64,000 nt of DNA from Glandiceps talaboti (Eukaryota > Hemichordata > Enteropneusta > Spengelidae), in contig NC_135565.1 of NCBI RefSeq assembly GCF_964340395.1, positions 8,951,242 to 9,015,241 on the forward strand, written 5' to 3'. Each line of letters opens with the position of its first letter. Position 1 is the first letter of the stretch. The position numbers and the translations under genes were made by a program. The notes beneath the pieces were generated by a model. The model searched no databases, had not been told where the DNA came from, and saw only the letters and a list, made by a program, of their open reading frames with translations. Of the stretch, positions 35,701 to 41,165 are shown one piece after another.

Positions 35701-38700
35701 TTTATTACATGGAATATGTTGTAAAACTGCCATTAGTACTGCTAAATGTGTAAGTTGTAATAGTGATGTCTCGATGTGAACCACAAAGAATATTCAAGAA
35801 CTACAAATTGTCCTATAGCAATTTTTACTTTCCATAAGGTAAAGTCATATTTTGAGAGTGTGATGTATCTCTATCAGTCTGTGTGTCTGTCTGTGTCATC
35901 GTTTGCTCAAAAACGACTGGCCCAATTCAAACGCAATAGTCCACATATTCTTAACGGTAATGAAGAGAACTGATAAGGTGTAAGTAGAAACGCAATGAAT
36001 ATTAATGAGTTAATGTAGCTTTTAGTTGTAAAGAGTAATTTGAATAATAAATGATTTTCAGTAATGAGGCTAAGCCATAAGAATAGAACCTTTAAATTCA
36101 ATATAATTTACTAGATAAATCAGCCATAACAAATTATCCGTTTTGTAAAAAGCTTTAGTTTTAATGACACATTTCCATAAGTTATGATTTTCAAAAAATG
36201 AGGCTTTATCTTGAACTGCAGACTCATATTTAGTATAATTAATTTGGTACATACTTTAAACATAAGTAATCGAACAATTTCTTGATGCAGCATTCATTTT
36301 CAATGAGTTAGTGGCATAGTTAATAATTGTTCCACATTTAAGATATATCTTAAAATACACACATTAACGTCAATGTTCTTTGTACATACTTCAAACATAA
36401 CTACTTGCAAATATTCTGAAAAAGCTTAATGATTTTCCTTTTATTTTTAATGACTCGTTTGCTCAATTAATGGTTTTCATTAATTAGGCTTTATCTTAAG
36501 AATGCACTCTTTAAAATCTATGTAATTCAAATACATCAACCATAACTATGGACACAAGTTCTTAAATGTTTGATGAACTATTTCATTTGCATAAGTATTG
36601 ATTTTCAGTAAATAGGGAATATCTTAAGTATTTAGTGAATCTTATATACTGTATACTTCAGATTTCGTATAGTTTGGCACACCTATTTGCCAATTAAGGG
36701 GTATATCGTATATATGATAGCTATAGTTAAGAATTGTGAATTTCAACAATTATTATACAAGTAAATTAAATGACTCCCCTTACAGAAGGCATTCAGTTTA
36801 AATATGGTATATCAGAAGATGAACTGACAGAAAACATCTTAATATTCAATTAGTTGTACCTCTTGAATACTGAAACGCGATATTTGTTTTTGGCACACAC
36901 CAAAGATAAATGGTTTAACAGGCATTCAAGAGGTCGTAATAATAATATATGGGTGCATCTCTAATTCTCTTACATTTTGATACATTTCCTCGTACACATT
37001 GTGCGATTGAGATGACATCAATTTTGACGATTGTCAGGCTACGTCAATAAAGTCTTGCCAGATACGACAAACAGTTGTAAAAAAATAGCCAATCTGTAAC
37101 TTTTTAGTCGCATTTTTATTTTTGGAGCACAGCTCGGTTATATTGAAATGAGTTTACATGGGTTTAATTAAGCTAGTCAACCAGTAAACTCGACAAACAT
37201 AATGAAGCCTCACGAATTACCTTCCATAAAACAAGCTTGCGTCAAATGACAACTCAATAAGGTCTTAAAGGGGAATGCTACTCCAGAATATAATGGAATT
37301 TCCATAAACGTTGGGTTCTGGATTTATTTCGCCATAAATTTACCTATTTACTAGGAGAAAATGGAGGTGAAGAAGGGGTTTTTGGTGTTTCTTTGAAATC
37401 GAGTGAAGTATATGTAAGTTATTATAATACCATAATTTCCTGACGTTTTGTTCCCTCCTAATCAACATCATTATTTCTTTAAAAGGATTACAAAAGAAAT
37501 TCAAACGGGAGCAGATGTACATGACCAAAACATCTAGACTCTGTTGGACACCAGTCTTTCAAATTGATGATGAAATATCGATGATTAAACTAAGTGGGTT
37601 CATCGAATGGGATACATTTCAGGAAGAAGACAGTCGAAGAGTAACTGATGATCTACATACAGCTCTTACACTACTTCATGATGCCGAATGTTATCATGGA
37701 AACATACAAAACGAGGATGTCATGATTGATACAACTGACGTATGTCTAGTGTCATATTTTTACCTTCCGTGAGGAAGGTTGTACATTAGGGGTGAAAAGG
37801 TCTGTGAATCTGTCAGTCTGTGTCACTGTTTTCTCCGAAACGGCTGGCTCAAATCAAACAAAATATGATTTGGTAAACGTGGATGCACGCTTCGAATTCA
37901 TTGTAACTTGTTACATACATTTGTGATACAAACGCGCATCTGTCCTGAAAATATTATCGTTTTAGCTTTTAGTTTTTATAAGTTATTGGCATATTTCCGG
38001 TAATCATATGCGGAGGCCACACAAAAGAATTTGTTTCTGGTCAGAAAAACGTTGCCTAGAGTGGTGTGACTACGCGAATTGTTTTGTTTAAATGTTCATG
38101 ATTAGTTCTGCAGTTGTCTTCCCTGAAGTAGCAATTAATGTAGGGAGTTATTTTGTGTTTCCCCTTGGATCTGCATTCTGCATTGGCTAGACAAACACGA
38201 GAAGAAAAAAAGACTGAAGGGGTATTTAAGTGATGCCCACTGACCAGAAACAGTTCTTTCTTTTTTTTGCCTTAAAAACTCCTACGGTGATAATAAAATA
38301 GCGTTTTCAATCGGTTTACAATGGGTGCGGAGTTCACAAACCCGGTGAAATATTTATCAATTCAATTTCGTCAAATATCGAAATATCATTTTGAAATTTC
38401 ACACACTAATGCGCAGATGAATAAAGAGAAATCGAATCGTTTTAGACCTCAAACCATCTCCTTTTTACCATGTTCTTTTCCATTTTCTAACAATAACAAA
38501 CTACCGCTGTTTGTTGCAACGCTTGTAATCGTTTATCTAGCTGGGTATCTCAGAAAATAAATACACTCTCACATATCTATGAAGTGTAATAATCTATTAT
38601 TTATACCGAAATATGTGTGGTCAAAATATGGAAAATATATTGTTGGCCTTCAACACTGTTGTTCACCACCTACGTAAACATCGATATTTCTATGCAGAAA

Positions 38701-39637
38701 TTGTGTAGGTTTGCAACAATGTATCAATACTGGTGACCTATACATTGACCTCTATATAATTAGTGTACAGTGAGGGCGTGGCACTCATCAAAATCTAGGC
38801 AATTTTCCGTAGTGATTAAATCCAACCTATGATAACACTCACAAACTCTCAAAGATGATCAGCACAATTACTGGATGAATCGCGAATGGCTTAGCTAATG
38901 ATATCAGAAAAAAACTAAATATATTTCTATTTTGATTGACGGCGACACTGATAGCGCTATGCATGAGTGTGAAATAGTCAACATGTGACGAGAACACAAG
39001 CCTACTTGTAAACTTAAGGTGAATTTAGTGGGACAGAAGGAAGTTCCACGCGCACATGCCGATGGTGTTGTCCGTGCGACAAAAACTAAATGTGGCAAAG
39101 TTGATGAAAGTTGCAGAAGCTAATAGGATTTGGAGCAGATGATATGTCTGTTGGTTTAAACAGGAATACACTTTGCCCAGTGATGAAGTAGGGAAATAAT
39201 ACGATATCACATCACTGTATTAAAGTTGTTAAACTGTTATGATGCTTACCATGAATTATGTAAACTTTCTGATGCGTAATTATTGCAATGTTATGTGGGT
39301 TTGAATTTCGTTTATTATTTGCCGTGGAAATGGGTGTGCATATCCCGTGTATGTAGGGGATCATGAAAGCCGAGTGAAGTCGAGGATGGCAAGCTTTCCT
39401 GTGCTGATAATAGGAGGCGGGTATTTAAACAATATTCTTGACAAGTAACTTTAATGGGACTTGAAAAATCACAGATATAGAGCTAAATGTCCTGCATAAA
39501 TCATGAAATTGCAAGACTATACCCTTATGGAAGGCATTCAGTTTAAATCTGGTGGAATGTTGTAATATTGTATCATAAATGTTTTGTGTAAGCAATTTGA
39601 TTTCCGATGTTGTTGATGTTTATGATAATCATGACGG

Positions 39638-39684
<47 letters not shown>

Positions 39685-41019
39685 GGTGGTGGCGGTTATG
39701 GTGGTGATGGTGGTGGTGGTGGTGGTGGTGGTGGTGGTGGTGGTGGTGGTGGTGGTGGTGAAGATGTTATTGTTCAGATACTGTTTTTGTTCAGATGTTT
39801 TGTCTTGACAAACTTGTAGTGTCATCAACTGTCTTTGATGTTCCTGATAAATTACTCAAATAATCATTGTCTCCATAAGGCATACATATCAAAAGCAATC
39901 AAATGTATGTGTCGTAATACAACAGGCAATTGAACAAAACATGTCGTACTTTTTTCGTAACATGTAATAGTACTTAGTGACACTTTGTAAGCTCATAAAG
40001 TTGAATTGGCCTGTTTGCAAAGAAATGTTTCCTTTGGCAAAATTAACAAAATTGCATAAAAGAACCTATTTCTTTCTATCATTTCTGGTATATTAATACT
40101 TTTGTTTAAACTATTTTGTGTTGTATCTGCATATTATTATGATAGCTAATACATTATAGACCACACGGAGGTCTATTGGATTAAATAAAGGTATGACAGT
40201 ATAGACACGTTTACTTTAATATGTTAAGAAGGACATCCTCAATCACTGGTGATGATACTATTCGCAAATTTGCATTCCTCTTAGAACACGTGCTATGGAG
40301 CATTCTTGGTTAGTGGAGGCCCAAACAGAAAACCCAAGAAGAAAAATTCATATTGTCCAAAAGGTAAGGAATCAAAAACCAGCAGCAAAGGAGAAAATAT
40401 CGCCATAAAGAAATCCCAGAACCTGCAAAACAAGAATTCGGAGGCCAATGACAAGGAACAATCCGAACTTGCGGAAAATAAGAAACCTGGAGTTGTTCAA
40501 GAGGTCAGGAAACTGACGGAAAACCTGGAAAATAAGCAATCTGGGGTCATCAAGGAAAATGATATATATAGTAAGACAACTAAAAACTTGAAAAGCAAGG
40601 AATCTGAAGCCAACAGAGGGAACGATGCAGACAGGAAGGAATATGAACACTTGGAAGGTAAGACATGTGAAGACAACAGCGGGAACGATAGAGACAGCAA
40701 GCAATATGAACACCTAGAAAGTAAGGCAGCCGAGTCCAAACGAGGGAAAGAGATAGGTAAAAAGCAATGTGAAGACCTGGAAGGTAAGGACTCTGAAGTA
40801 AACCGAGAGAAAGATACAGACAGGAAGCAAAGTGAACAACTGGAAAGTAAAGAATCTGAAGTCAACCAAAAGGAAAATACTGATGAGTTTGAAAGTAAGG
40901 GATCTGAAGCCAACCGATGGAAGGAAACGGGCAGGGAGCAGTGTAAACAACGGGAAAATGAAGAGTCTAGTGCCATCCAAGAAAAAGATACTGAAAGGAA
41001 GCAGTCTGATAACTTATAA
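13449..41019 (+). CDS. Gene 1: mosaic LGR/GRL101-type receptor with kinase-like tail (spliced)
   Basis: Spliced model with exons 13449-13703, 20011-20436, 22139-22339, 22756-22837, 23294-23445, 25382-25498, 25697-25807, 26618-26746, 27121-27240, 27411-27551, 29259-29381, 29999-30118, 31347-31449, 32607-32681, 33005-33076, 33192-33263, 34288-34359, 34661-35691, 37355-37402 (or 37413), 37486 (or 37497)-37739 and 40285-41019. Every junction has AG/GT borders and the phases match along the whole chain. The order is PAN-like, CUB, C-type lectin, seven LDLa, LRRNT plus LRRs, LRRCT plus 7TM, kinase-like region, charged repeats. LDLa plus LRR plus 7TM is known from relaxin receptors (RXFP) and snail GRL101. 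I did not find the signal-peptide exon; it must lie upstream. No transcript evidence is available. Confidence 0.8.
13704..14160. other. Intron start with (GGT)n and GA-rich trinucleotide repeats
   Basis: The intron begins here. A (GGT)n run lies at about 13977-14011 and GAT/GAG triplets at about 14015-14070. The His/Pro-rich minus-strand frame over this block is a repeat artefact. Confidence 0.7.
14280..15747 (+). pseudogene. LINE ORF1 with CCHC zinc knuckle, one frameshift
   Basis: This nucleic-acid-binding first protein of a Tx1-type LINE starts at the ATG at 14280. The first part (to the stop at 15000-15002) has the IPPFIPNEIIEHELSRFGK segment, an RRM-like core, SFRRQAFI, and the knuckle CFKCKQKGQLQRNCK. 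That knuckle has Cys-x2-Cys then Gln and Cys, and the usual His is replaced by Gln. A second frame is open from before 14940 to 15747 and carries the Ser/Thr/Pro-rich linker and a C-terminal helical segment near SIEEFLEDTKHSRKF. The two overlap, so one indel between about 14930 and 14995 broke the gene. ORF2 starts 28 bases after its stop. Confidence 0.8.
15775..19653 (+). pseudogene. LINE ORF2 (endonuclease-RT) with three lesions
   Basis: It starts at ATG 15775. The endonuclease motifs are LNVRGC, LLQETH, GGDFNCTLNP and SLSDHSFVKL. Reverse-transcriptase motifs follow: DRSPGIDGLPNEFY, NWRPISLL, VALDQEKAFDRVHHEYL (motif A), GIRQGCSLSGQLYVIAF (motif B) and YADDVEIM. A C-terminal zinc knuckle, CPLCEDRDALQHIFLEC, ends near 19270. 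I see a one-base deletion near 17418 that creates a stop at 17422-17424, an in-frame TAA at 18132-18134, and a further frame change near 18320. Reading resumes through 18457-19653. The lesions are few, so the insertion is fairly recent. It has the same architecture as vertebrate and invertebrate Tx1-like elements. Confidence 0.88.
19923..19987 (+). repeat. (GAT)n tail of the LINE next to a splice site
   Basis: About 21 GAT units end the Tx1-like LINE. Only about 23 bases separate them from the CUB exon at 20011, so the branch point of that intron probably lies inside the LINE-derived tail or just after it. Confidence 0.85.
20011..20436 (+). CDS. Gene 1 exon: CUB domain
   Basis: Single 426-base exon, phase 1-1 (TTGCAG acceptor, ACTA|GTAAGT donor). 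It carries a whole CUB domain of about 115 residues: an N-terminal Cys pair, GIISTRDYPIPYP (the usual G-x-I-x-S-P-x-Y-P strand), CSWQL, VTFQEFDV, a second Cys pair around NCITENIEVYSG, RRFCNR, and the terminal MFISFASND...GFIAVY strands. CUB domains bind proteins, often with calcium. The acidic residue in EFDV and the Asp in SNDIND could support a calcium site. The domain is extracellular in this receptor. Confidence 0.88.
20636..21249. mobile_element. Hairpin-type non-autonomous element, copy 1
   Basis: This is closely similar to 25881-26439. The first part is an inverted repeat of about 130-150 bases (AATAATGTACGCCCTCCCA against its reverse complement). The second part is bounded by TTGCCAATTCCAGTGAATT and its near-inverse AATTCACTGGAATTGGTAA. 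This copy has a tandem duplication of its last ~50 bases (about 21149-21205 and 21206-21250). It has no coding capacity and lies in the intron after the CUB exon. Confidence 0.8.
21245..21300. repeat. (TAATA)n microsatellite
   Basis: About 11 pentamers directly abut the end of hairpin element copy 1. Confidence 0.9.
21301..22138. other. Intron, nothing recognised
   Basis: No domain-bearing frame on either strand. The stretch ends in the acceptor TTTAACAG of the next exon. Confidence 0.5.
22139..22339 (+). CDS. Gene 1 exon: C-type lectin domain, part 1
   Basis: Phase 1-1 exon starting with FTCLPKWTLHTGHCYRLF. The domain shows the canonical order of a long-form C-type lectin: Cys0, a W, GHCYRLF, LTWTESDTRC, then NGSLTSISSESEAQFL and WIYIG. 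The aligned feature is the WxxAxxxC helix, present as WTESDTRC. It splices in phase to 22756. Confidence 0.88.
22756..22837 (+). CDS. Gene 1 exon: C-type lectin domain, part 2
   Basis: A short 82-base exon, phase 1 in and phase 2 out, with donor AGG|GTAAAA. It encodes LTDEDKEGEYSWTDGKPF and LYSDWS, the highly conserved W-x-D-G...Y-x-x-W core of the fold. It was too short to be obvious as a frame of its own. The split of the lectin fold by a phase-2 intron supports the join to 23294. Confidence 0.85.
22903..22974. repeat. Perfect-arm hairpin of about 72 bases
   Basis: GGTTTTGACCAGTGAACAAA pairs with a near-perfect reverse complement ending at 22974, with about 30-base arms and a tiny loop in the GAGCGATAGCGAG centre. 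It resembles the remains of a foldback element. It lies in the 456-base intron of the lectin domain. Confidence 0.8.
23294..23445 (+). CDS. Gene 1 exon: C-type lectin domain, part 3
   Basis: Phase 2 in, phase 1 out (ATTAG acceptor, ACCA|GTAAGT donor). It encodes the end of the lectin fold: DGSIHQDCTAMYI, HWYDILCDANLSSLFLC and a short linker. The Cys pattern (DC...LC...LC) is complete for the conserved disulfides. The sugar-binding EPN/QPD and WND motifs are only partly visible: a QPD occurs at the exon start and the WND equivalent reads WYD. Sugar binding is therefore possible but unproven. Confidence 0.87.
23446..25381. other. Long intron, no gene seen
   Basis: Nothing coding that I can support. 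An (AT)n stretch lies near 25105-25122. The open frames here are short and have no domain pattern. Confidence 0.5.
25382..25498 (+). CDS. Gene 1 exon: LDLa repeat 1
   Basis: A 117-base phase 1-1 exon. CPEYMFQC, RECIHQSDICDG and later Cys residues give the six-Cys LDL-receptor class A pattern. The calcium-cage end (usually DCxDGSDE) is replaced by TCYDTSIRPVC, so calcium binding is probably lost in this repeat. Confidence 0.8.
25697..25807 (+). CDS. Gene 1 exon: LDLa repeat 2
   Basis: A 111-base phase 1-1 exon. It has an intact acidic end, CDFHEDCLGGSDENEC, but its N-terminal half is shortened (FMCYGGGRIPF) and seems to lack the first Cys. The acceptor is TTTAG, with G at 25697. Confidence 0.78.
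25881..26439. mobile_element. Hairpin-type non-autonomous element, copy 2
   Basis: Second copy of the family at 20636. It shows the same two-part structure: a hairpin at about 25890-26030, then a segment bounded by TTGCCAATTCCAGTGAATT and AATTCACTGGAATTGGTAA. It starts 73 bases after the LDLa 2 exon and lacks the terminal duplication of copy 1. Confidence 0.8.
26618..26746 (+). CDS. Gene 1 exon: LDLa repeat 3
   Basis: A 129-base phase 1-1 exon with a fully canonical LDLa repeat: NQFSCFNGQCIVANKHCD, then DCLDGTDEDNC. All six Cys and the acidic calcium residues are present. Confidence 0.92.
27121..27240 (+). CDS. Gene 1 exon: LDLa repeat 4
   Basis: A 120-base phase 1-1 exon: CNAIECLDGTCLAPTLRC, then DGITDCVYCDDGESEDEFGC. 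An insertion with an extra Cys (VYC) precedes the acidic end. A repeat with seven Cys leaves one free or paired elsewhere. Confidence 0.88.
27411..27551 (+). CDS. Gene 1 exon: LDLa repeat 5 (divergent)
   Basis: A 141-base phase 1-1 exon with a CAG acceptor. ERQCQSGPCIASTYWC is followed by an unusual spacer and CRDGSHLRDC. The DCxDGSDE end is degraded, so this repeat is probably structural only. The donor TGTG|GTGTGT is weaker than its neighbours. Confidence 0.75.
27908..28830 (+). mobile_element. Dispersed repeat family, copy A
   Basis: It opens with TTTTTACCTTCTGTAAGGAAGG and ends with CAGAAGGCATTCAGTTTAAA. Inside are two rough tandem units (about 28075-28260 and 28410-28600) that share GGTAAATTA, CTCAAGAATGCAC, TTCAATATAAT and AGGCCACAAAAAAGAAA. 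It has no coding capacity and lies in the intron after LDLa 5. Confidence 0.75.
29259..29381 (+). CDS. Gene 1 exon: LDLa repeat 6
   Basis: A 123-base phase 1-1 exon: CPDYTYKCPGSYCIPLHRVC, then NGKADCPKEEDEDLRTC. All six Cys are present. The acidic end is altered (PKEEDED instead of DGSDE) but still acidic, so calcium binding is plausible. Confidence 0.88.
29434..29548. repeat. (GAT)n microsatellite beside a donor site
   Basis: About 35 GAT/GGT triplets start about 52 bases after the LDLa 6 donor. The poly-Met and poly-Ile frames over it are artefacts. Confidence 0.9.
29999..30118 (+). CDS. Gene 1 exon: LDLa repeat 7
   Basis: A 120-base phase 1-1 exon: FKCPIGSYKCRDNKVC, then MQYVCDGIRHCVHGDDELYC. 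All six Cys and the GDDE acidic end are present. The next exon in phase is the LRR N-cap at 31347. Confidence 0.9.
30119..31346. other. Intron, no exon recognised
   Basis: Nothing coding. A run of about 14 C residues lies near 31137-31150. Confidence 0.5.
31347..31449 (+). CDS. Gene 1 exon: LRRNT cap and first LRR
   Basis: A 103-base exon, phase 1 in and phase 2 out. It starts VVCPNGCWCRNLEAKC, the Cys-x3-Cys-x-Cys cluster of an LRR N-terminal cap, and continues into a leucine-rich repeat (LDALHDLSPEVRSL). The phase-2 exit is kept by all following LRR exons. The acceptor is TTTCAAAAG at 31346. Confidence 0.85.
31450..32606. other. Intron with a hairpin (about 32328-32455)
   Basis: No exon seen. 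A foldback pairs TGATTCCGCGGACTACAAAT with a matching reverse complement 50 bases on, with about 50-base arms and few mismatches. It resembles a small foldback element. Confidence 0.7.
32607..32681 (+). CDS. Gene 1 exon: LRR 2 (divergent)
   Basis: A 75-base phase 2-2 exon between TTTTCAG and a GTAAGT donor. It encodes TFNHGYFVRDNFNYTLSYLT and a short tail. The hydrophobic spacing is LRR-like but weak. It is one residue longer than the other LRR exons. Confidence 0.65.
32736..32788. repeat. (GACA)n microsatellite
   Basis: About 13 GACA units in the intron after LRR 2, followed by short GT/GC alternation up to about 32840. Confidence 0.9.
33005..33076 (+). CDS. Gene 1 exon: LRR 3
   Basis: Exactly 72 bases (24 residues), phase 2-2: DLSDNSLVNLPGNLLNDLRN. 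A textbook LRR unit with LxxLxLxxNxL spacing. The one-repeat-per-exon layout matches LGR/RXFP genes. Confidence 0.92.
33192..33263 (+). CDS. Gene 1 exon: LRR 4
   Basis: 72 bases, phase 2-2: ILSENKLNKLIRESFSGLKR. A regular LRR unit between a TTTCAAG acceptor and a GTGAGT donor. Confidence 0.92.
33264..34287. other. Intron, no exon recognised
   Basis: One kilobase with no 72-base LRR-type block that I could find. A missed repeat remains possible. Confidence 0.45.
34288..34359 (+). CDS. Gene 1 exon: LRR 5
   Basis: 72 bases, phase 2-2: DLRNNPIIHFERDLFSDLTN. A regular LRR unit between a TTTGCAG acceptor and a GTAAGT donor. Confidence 0.92.
34583..34660 (+). repeat. 39-base tandem duplication containing a splice acceptor
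   Basis: Two adjacent 39-base units (34583-34621, 34622-34660) differ only at the end: TTTTTGTTAAAG in the first and TTTTTCTTCAAG in the second. The second is the acceptor of the 7TM exon. The first is an upstream decoy that would bring an immediate in-frame TGA. Confidence 0.85.
34661..35691 (+). CDS. Gene 1 exon: LRRCT cap and complete 7TM domain
   Basis: A 1031-base exon, phase 2 in and phase 1 out. It starts with an LRR C-cap (YSDVYALCC...ECLPEANVFRSC), then a hinge and seven hydrophobic helices with no intron. Class A features: TM1 Asn in FSLNLYCLVW; TM2 IAIADLLKGVYLI; ECL1 Cys before TM3 (IFCKFVG); TM3 end IRCIVL in place of DRY; ECL2 YFYGDNSVCLPLH with the disulfide Cys; TM6 DLVVWVPI; TM7 LAHPFLFHFS in place of NPxxY. 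The ADLLKGVYL and FYG..VCLPLH stretches are typical of the RXFP/LGR/GRL101 receptors. The ligand is unknown. The next exon in phase is 37355; reading through the donor instead would give a short alternative tail ending near 35753. Confidence 0.93.
35826..36808 (+). mobile_element. Dispersed repeat family, copy B
   Basis: It opens with TTTTTACTTTCCATAAGG and ends CAGAAGGCATTCAGTTTAAA. Inside are about five degenerate units of about 140 bases, each with TTAAT-GATTTTC, AGGCT and TCTTAAGAATGCA-like boxes. Intronic, between the 7TM and kinase-like exons. Confidence 0.75.
36809..37354. other. Intron, no exon recognised
   Basis: Nothing coding seen before the acceptor CTATTTACTAG at 37354. Confidence 0.5.
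37355..37413 (+). CDS. Gene 1 exon: kinase-like glycine loop and VAIK-type strand
   Basis: A short exon that enters in phase 1, matching the 7TM exon exit. It reads GENGGEEGVFGVSLKS, which looks like a protein-kinase P-loop (Gly-rich, then G-V-F-G-V) and the beta-3 lysine (VSLK for VAIK). Two donors fit: A|GTGAAG after 37402 (phase 1, joins 37486) or TAT|GTAAGT after 37413 (phase 0, joins 37497). Both keep the downstream frame. The stronger donor is the second. A kinase reading depends on the combination with the next exon, not on this exon alone. Confidence 0.6.
37486..37739 (+). CDS. Gene 1 exon: kinase-like alpha-C to degenerate HRD loop
   Basis: The start is 37486 or 37497, depending on the donor used upstream; the end is GAC|GTATGT, phase 0. 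It encodes KFKREQMYMTK (an alpha-C-like helix with a Glu), two strands (PVFQI, SMIKLSGFI), the alpha-E-like DDLHTALTLLHDAECY and then HGNIQNEDVMI. The last is an H-R-D-x-x-x-x-N loop with HRD changed to HGN and the loop Asn changed to Asp, so the catalytic base is gone. Order and spacing match an N-lobe and the start of a C-lobe. Loss of the Asp points to a pseudokinase that could bind partners rather than phosphorylate. An alternative is chance resemblance in an unrelated cytoplasmic tail. Confidence 0.65.
37759..39556 (+). mobile_element. Dispersed repeat family, longest copy (C)
   Basis: It runs from TTTTTACCTTCCGTGAGGAAGG, 19 bases after the kinase-like exon, to CTTATGGAAGGCATTCAGTTTAAATC. 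About 38260-39556 is shared, inverted, with 46350-47130, and 39145-39556 is shared with 7655-8063. Its open frames (for example 38321-38560) have no domain signature. It fills most of the intron. Confidence 0.8.
39642..39760. repeat. (GTT)n-(GGT)n microsatellite
   Basis: About 9 GTT followed by about 30 GGT-type triplets. The poly-Gly, poly-Val and poly-Thr frames are artefacts. Confidence 0.9.
40285..41019 (+). CDS. Gene 1 terminal exon: DFG-region equivalent and charged 21-residue repeats
   Basis: The acceptor ATTCCTCTTAG at 40284 opens in phase 0, matching the previous exon. The first residues, NTCYGAFLVSGGP, sit where beta-7/beta-8 and the DFG motif belong in a kinase, with DFG replaced by SGG. 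There is no C-lobe beyond this. A basic patch (NRKPKKK) follows and then about ten repeats of 21 residues with the pattern LExKxSExNRxxDxxRKQxE, highly charged and probably coiled-coil or disordered, up to TAA at 41017-41019. An AATAAA lies 38 bases after the stop. Repeat remnants continue past the stop to about 41165, so the tail was once longer. The minus-strand frames here are shadows. Confidence 0.65.
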   Translation, partial: NTCYGAFLVSGGPNRKPKKKNSYCPKGKESKTSSKGENIAIKKSQNLQNKNSEANDKEQSELAENKKPGVVQEVRKLTENLENKQSGVIKENDIYSKTTKNLKSKESEANRGNDADRKEYEHLEGKTCEDNSGNDRDSKQYEHLESKAAESKRGKEIGKKQCEDLEGKDSEVNREKDTDRKQSEQLESKESEVNQKENTDEFESKGSEANRWKETGREQCKQRENEESSAIQEKDTERKQSDNL

Positions 41020-41165
41020 AATAATTAATACTCGGCCAGGAAAAGATACAAATATAAATAAATCTGAAAATATAGAAAGTATTTGGCCATGCAAGTAAAT
41101 TATACAGATAGGAAGCAGTTTGAACACATCTACAAGTAGAGTAAATCAAAGGCTAACCCAGAGAA
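41020..41165 (+). other. 3' UTR with decayed copies of the coding repeat
   Basis: Past the stop, other frames still read KDTNINKSENIES and TDRKQFEHIYK, both matching the 63-base repeat unit, with stops between. The AATAAA at 41057-41062 is the likely poly(A) signal. Confidence 0.65.

Noticed and set aside
35692-35753. Read-through C-terminus of the 7TM exon as the normal end of the receptor
   Set aside because: A good donor (GGAG|GTATGG) occurs at 35692 and matches the phase of the next exon. Kept only as a possible alternative form.
39538-39828. Poly-Gly and poly-Thr/Asn frames
   Set aside because: Both are translations of the (GTT)n-(GGT)n repeat.
40372-41149. Minus-strand frames with Ser/Leu/Phe-rich repeats
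   Set aside because: They are antisense shadows of the charged repeat exon. The plus-strand reading has a splice acceptor in the correct phase.
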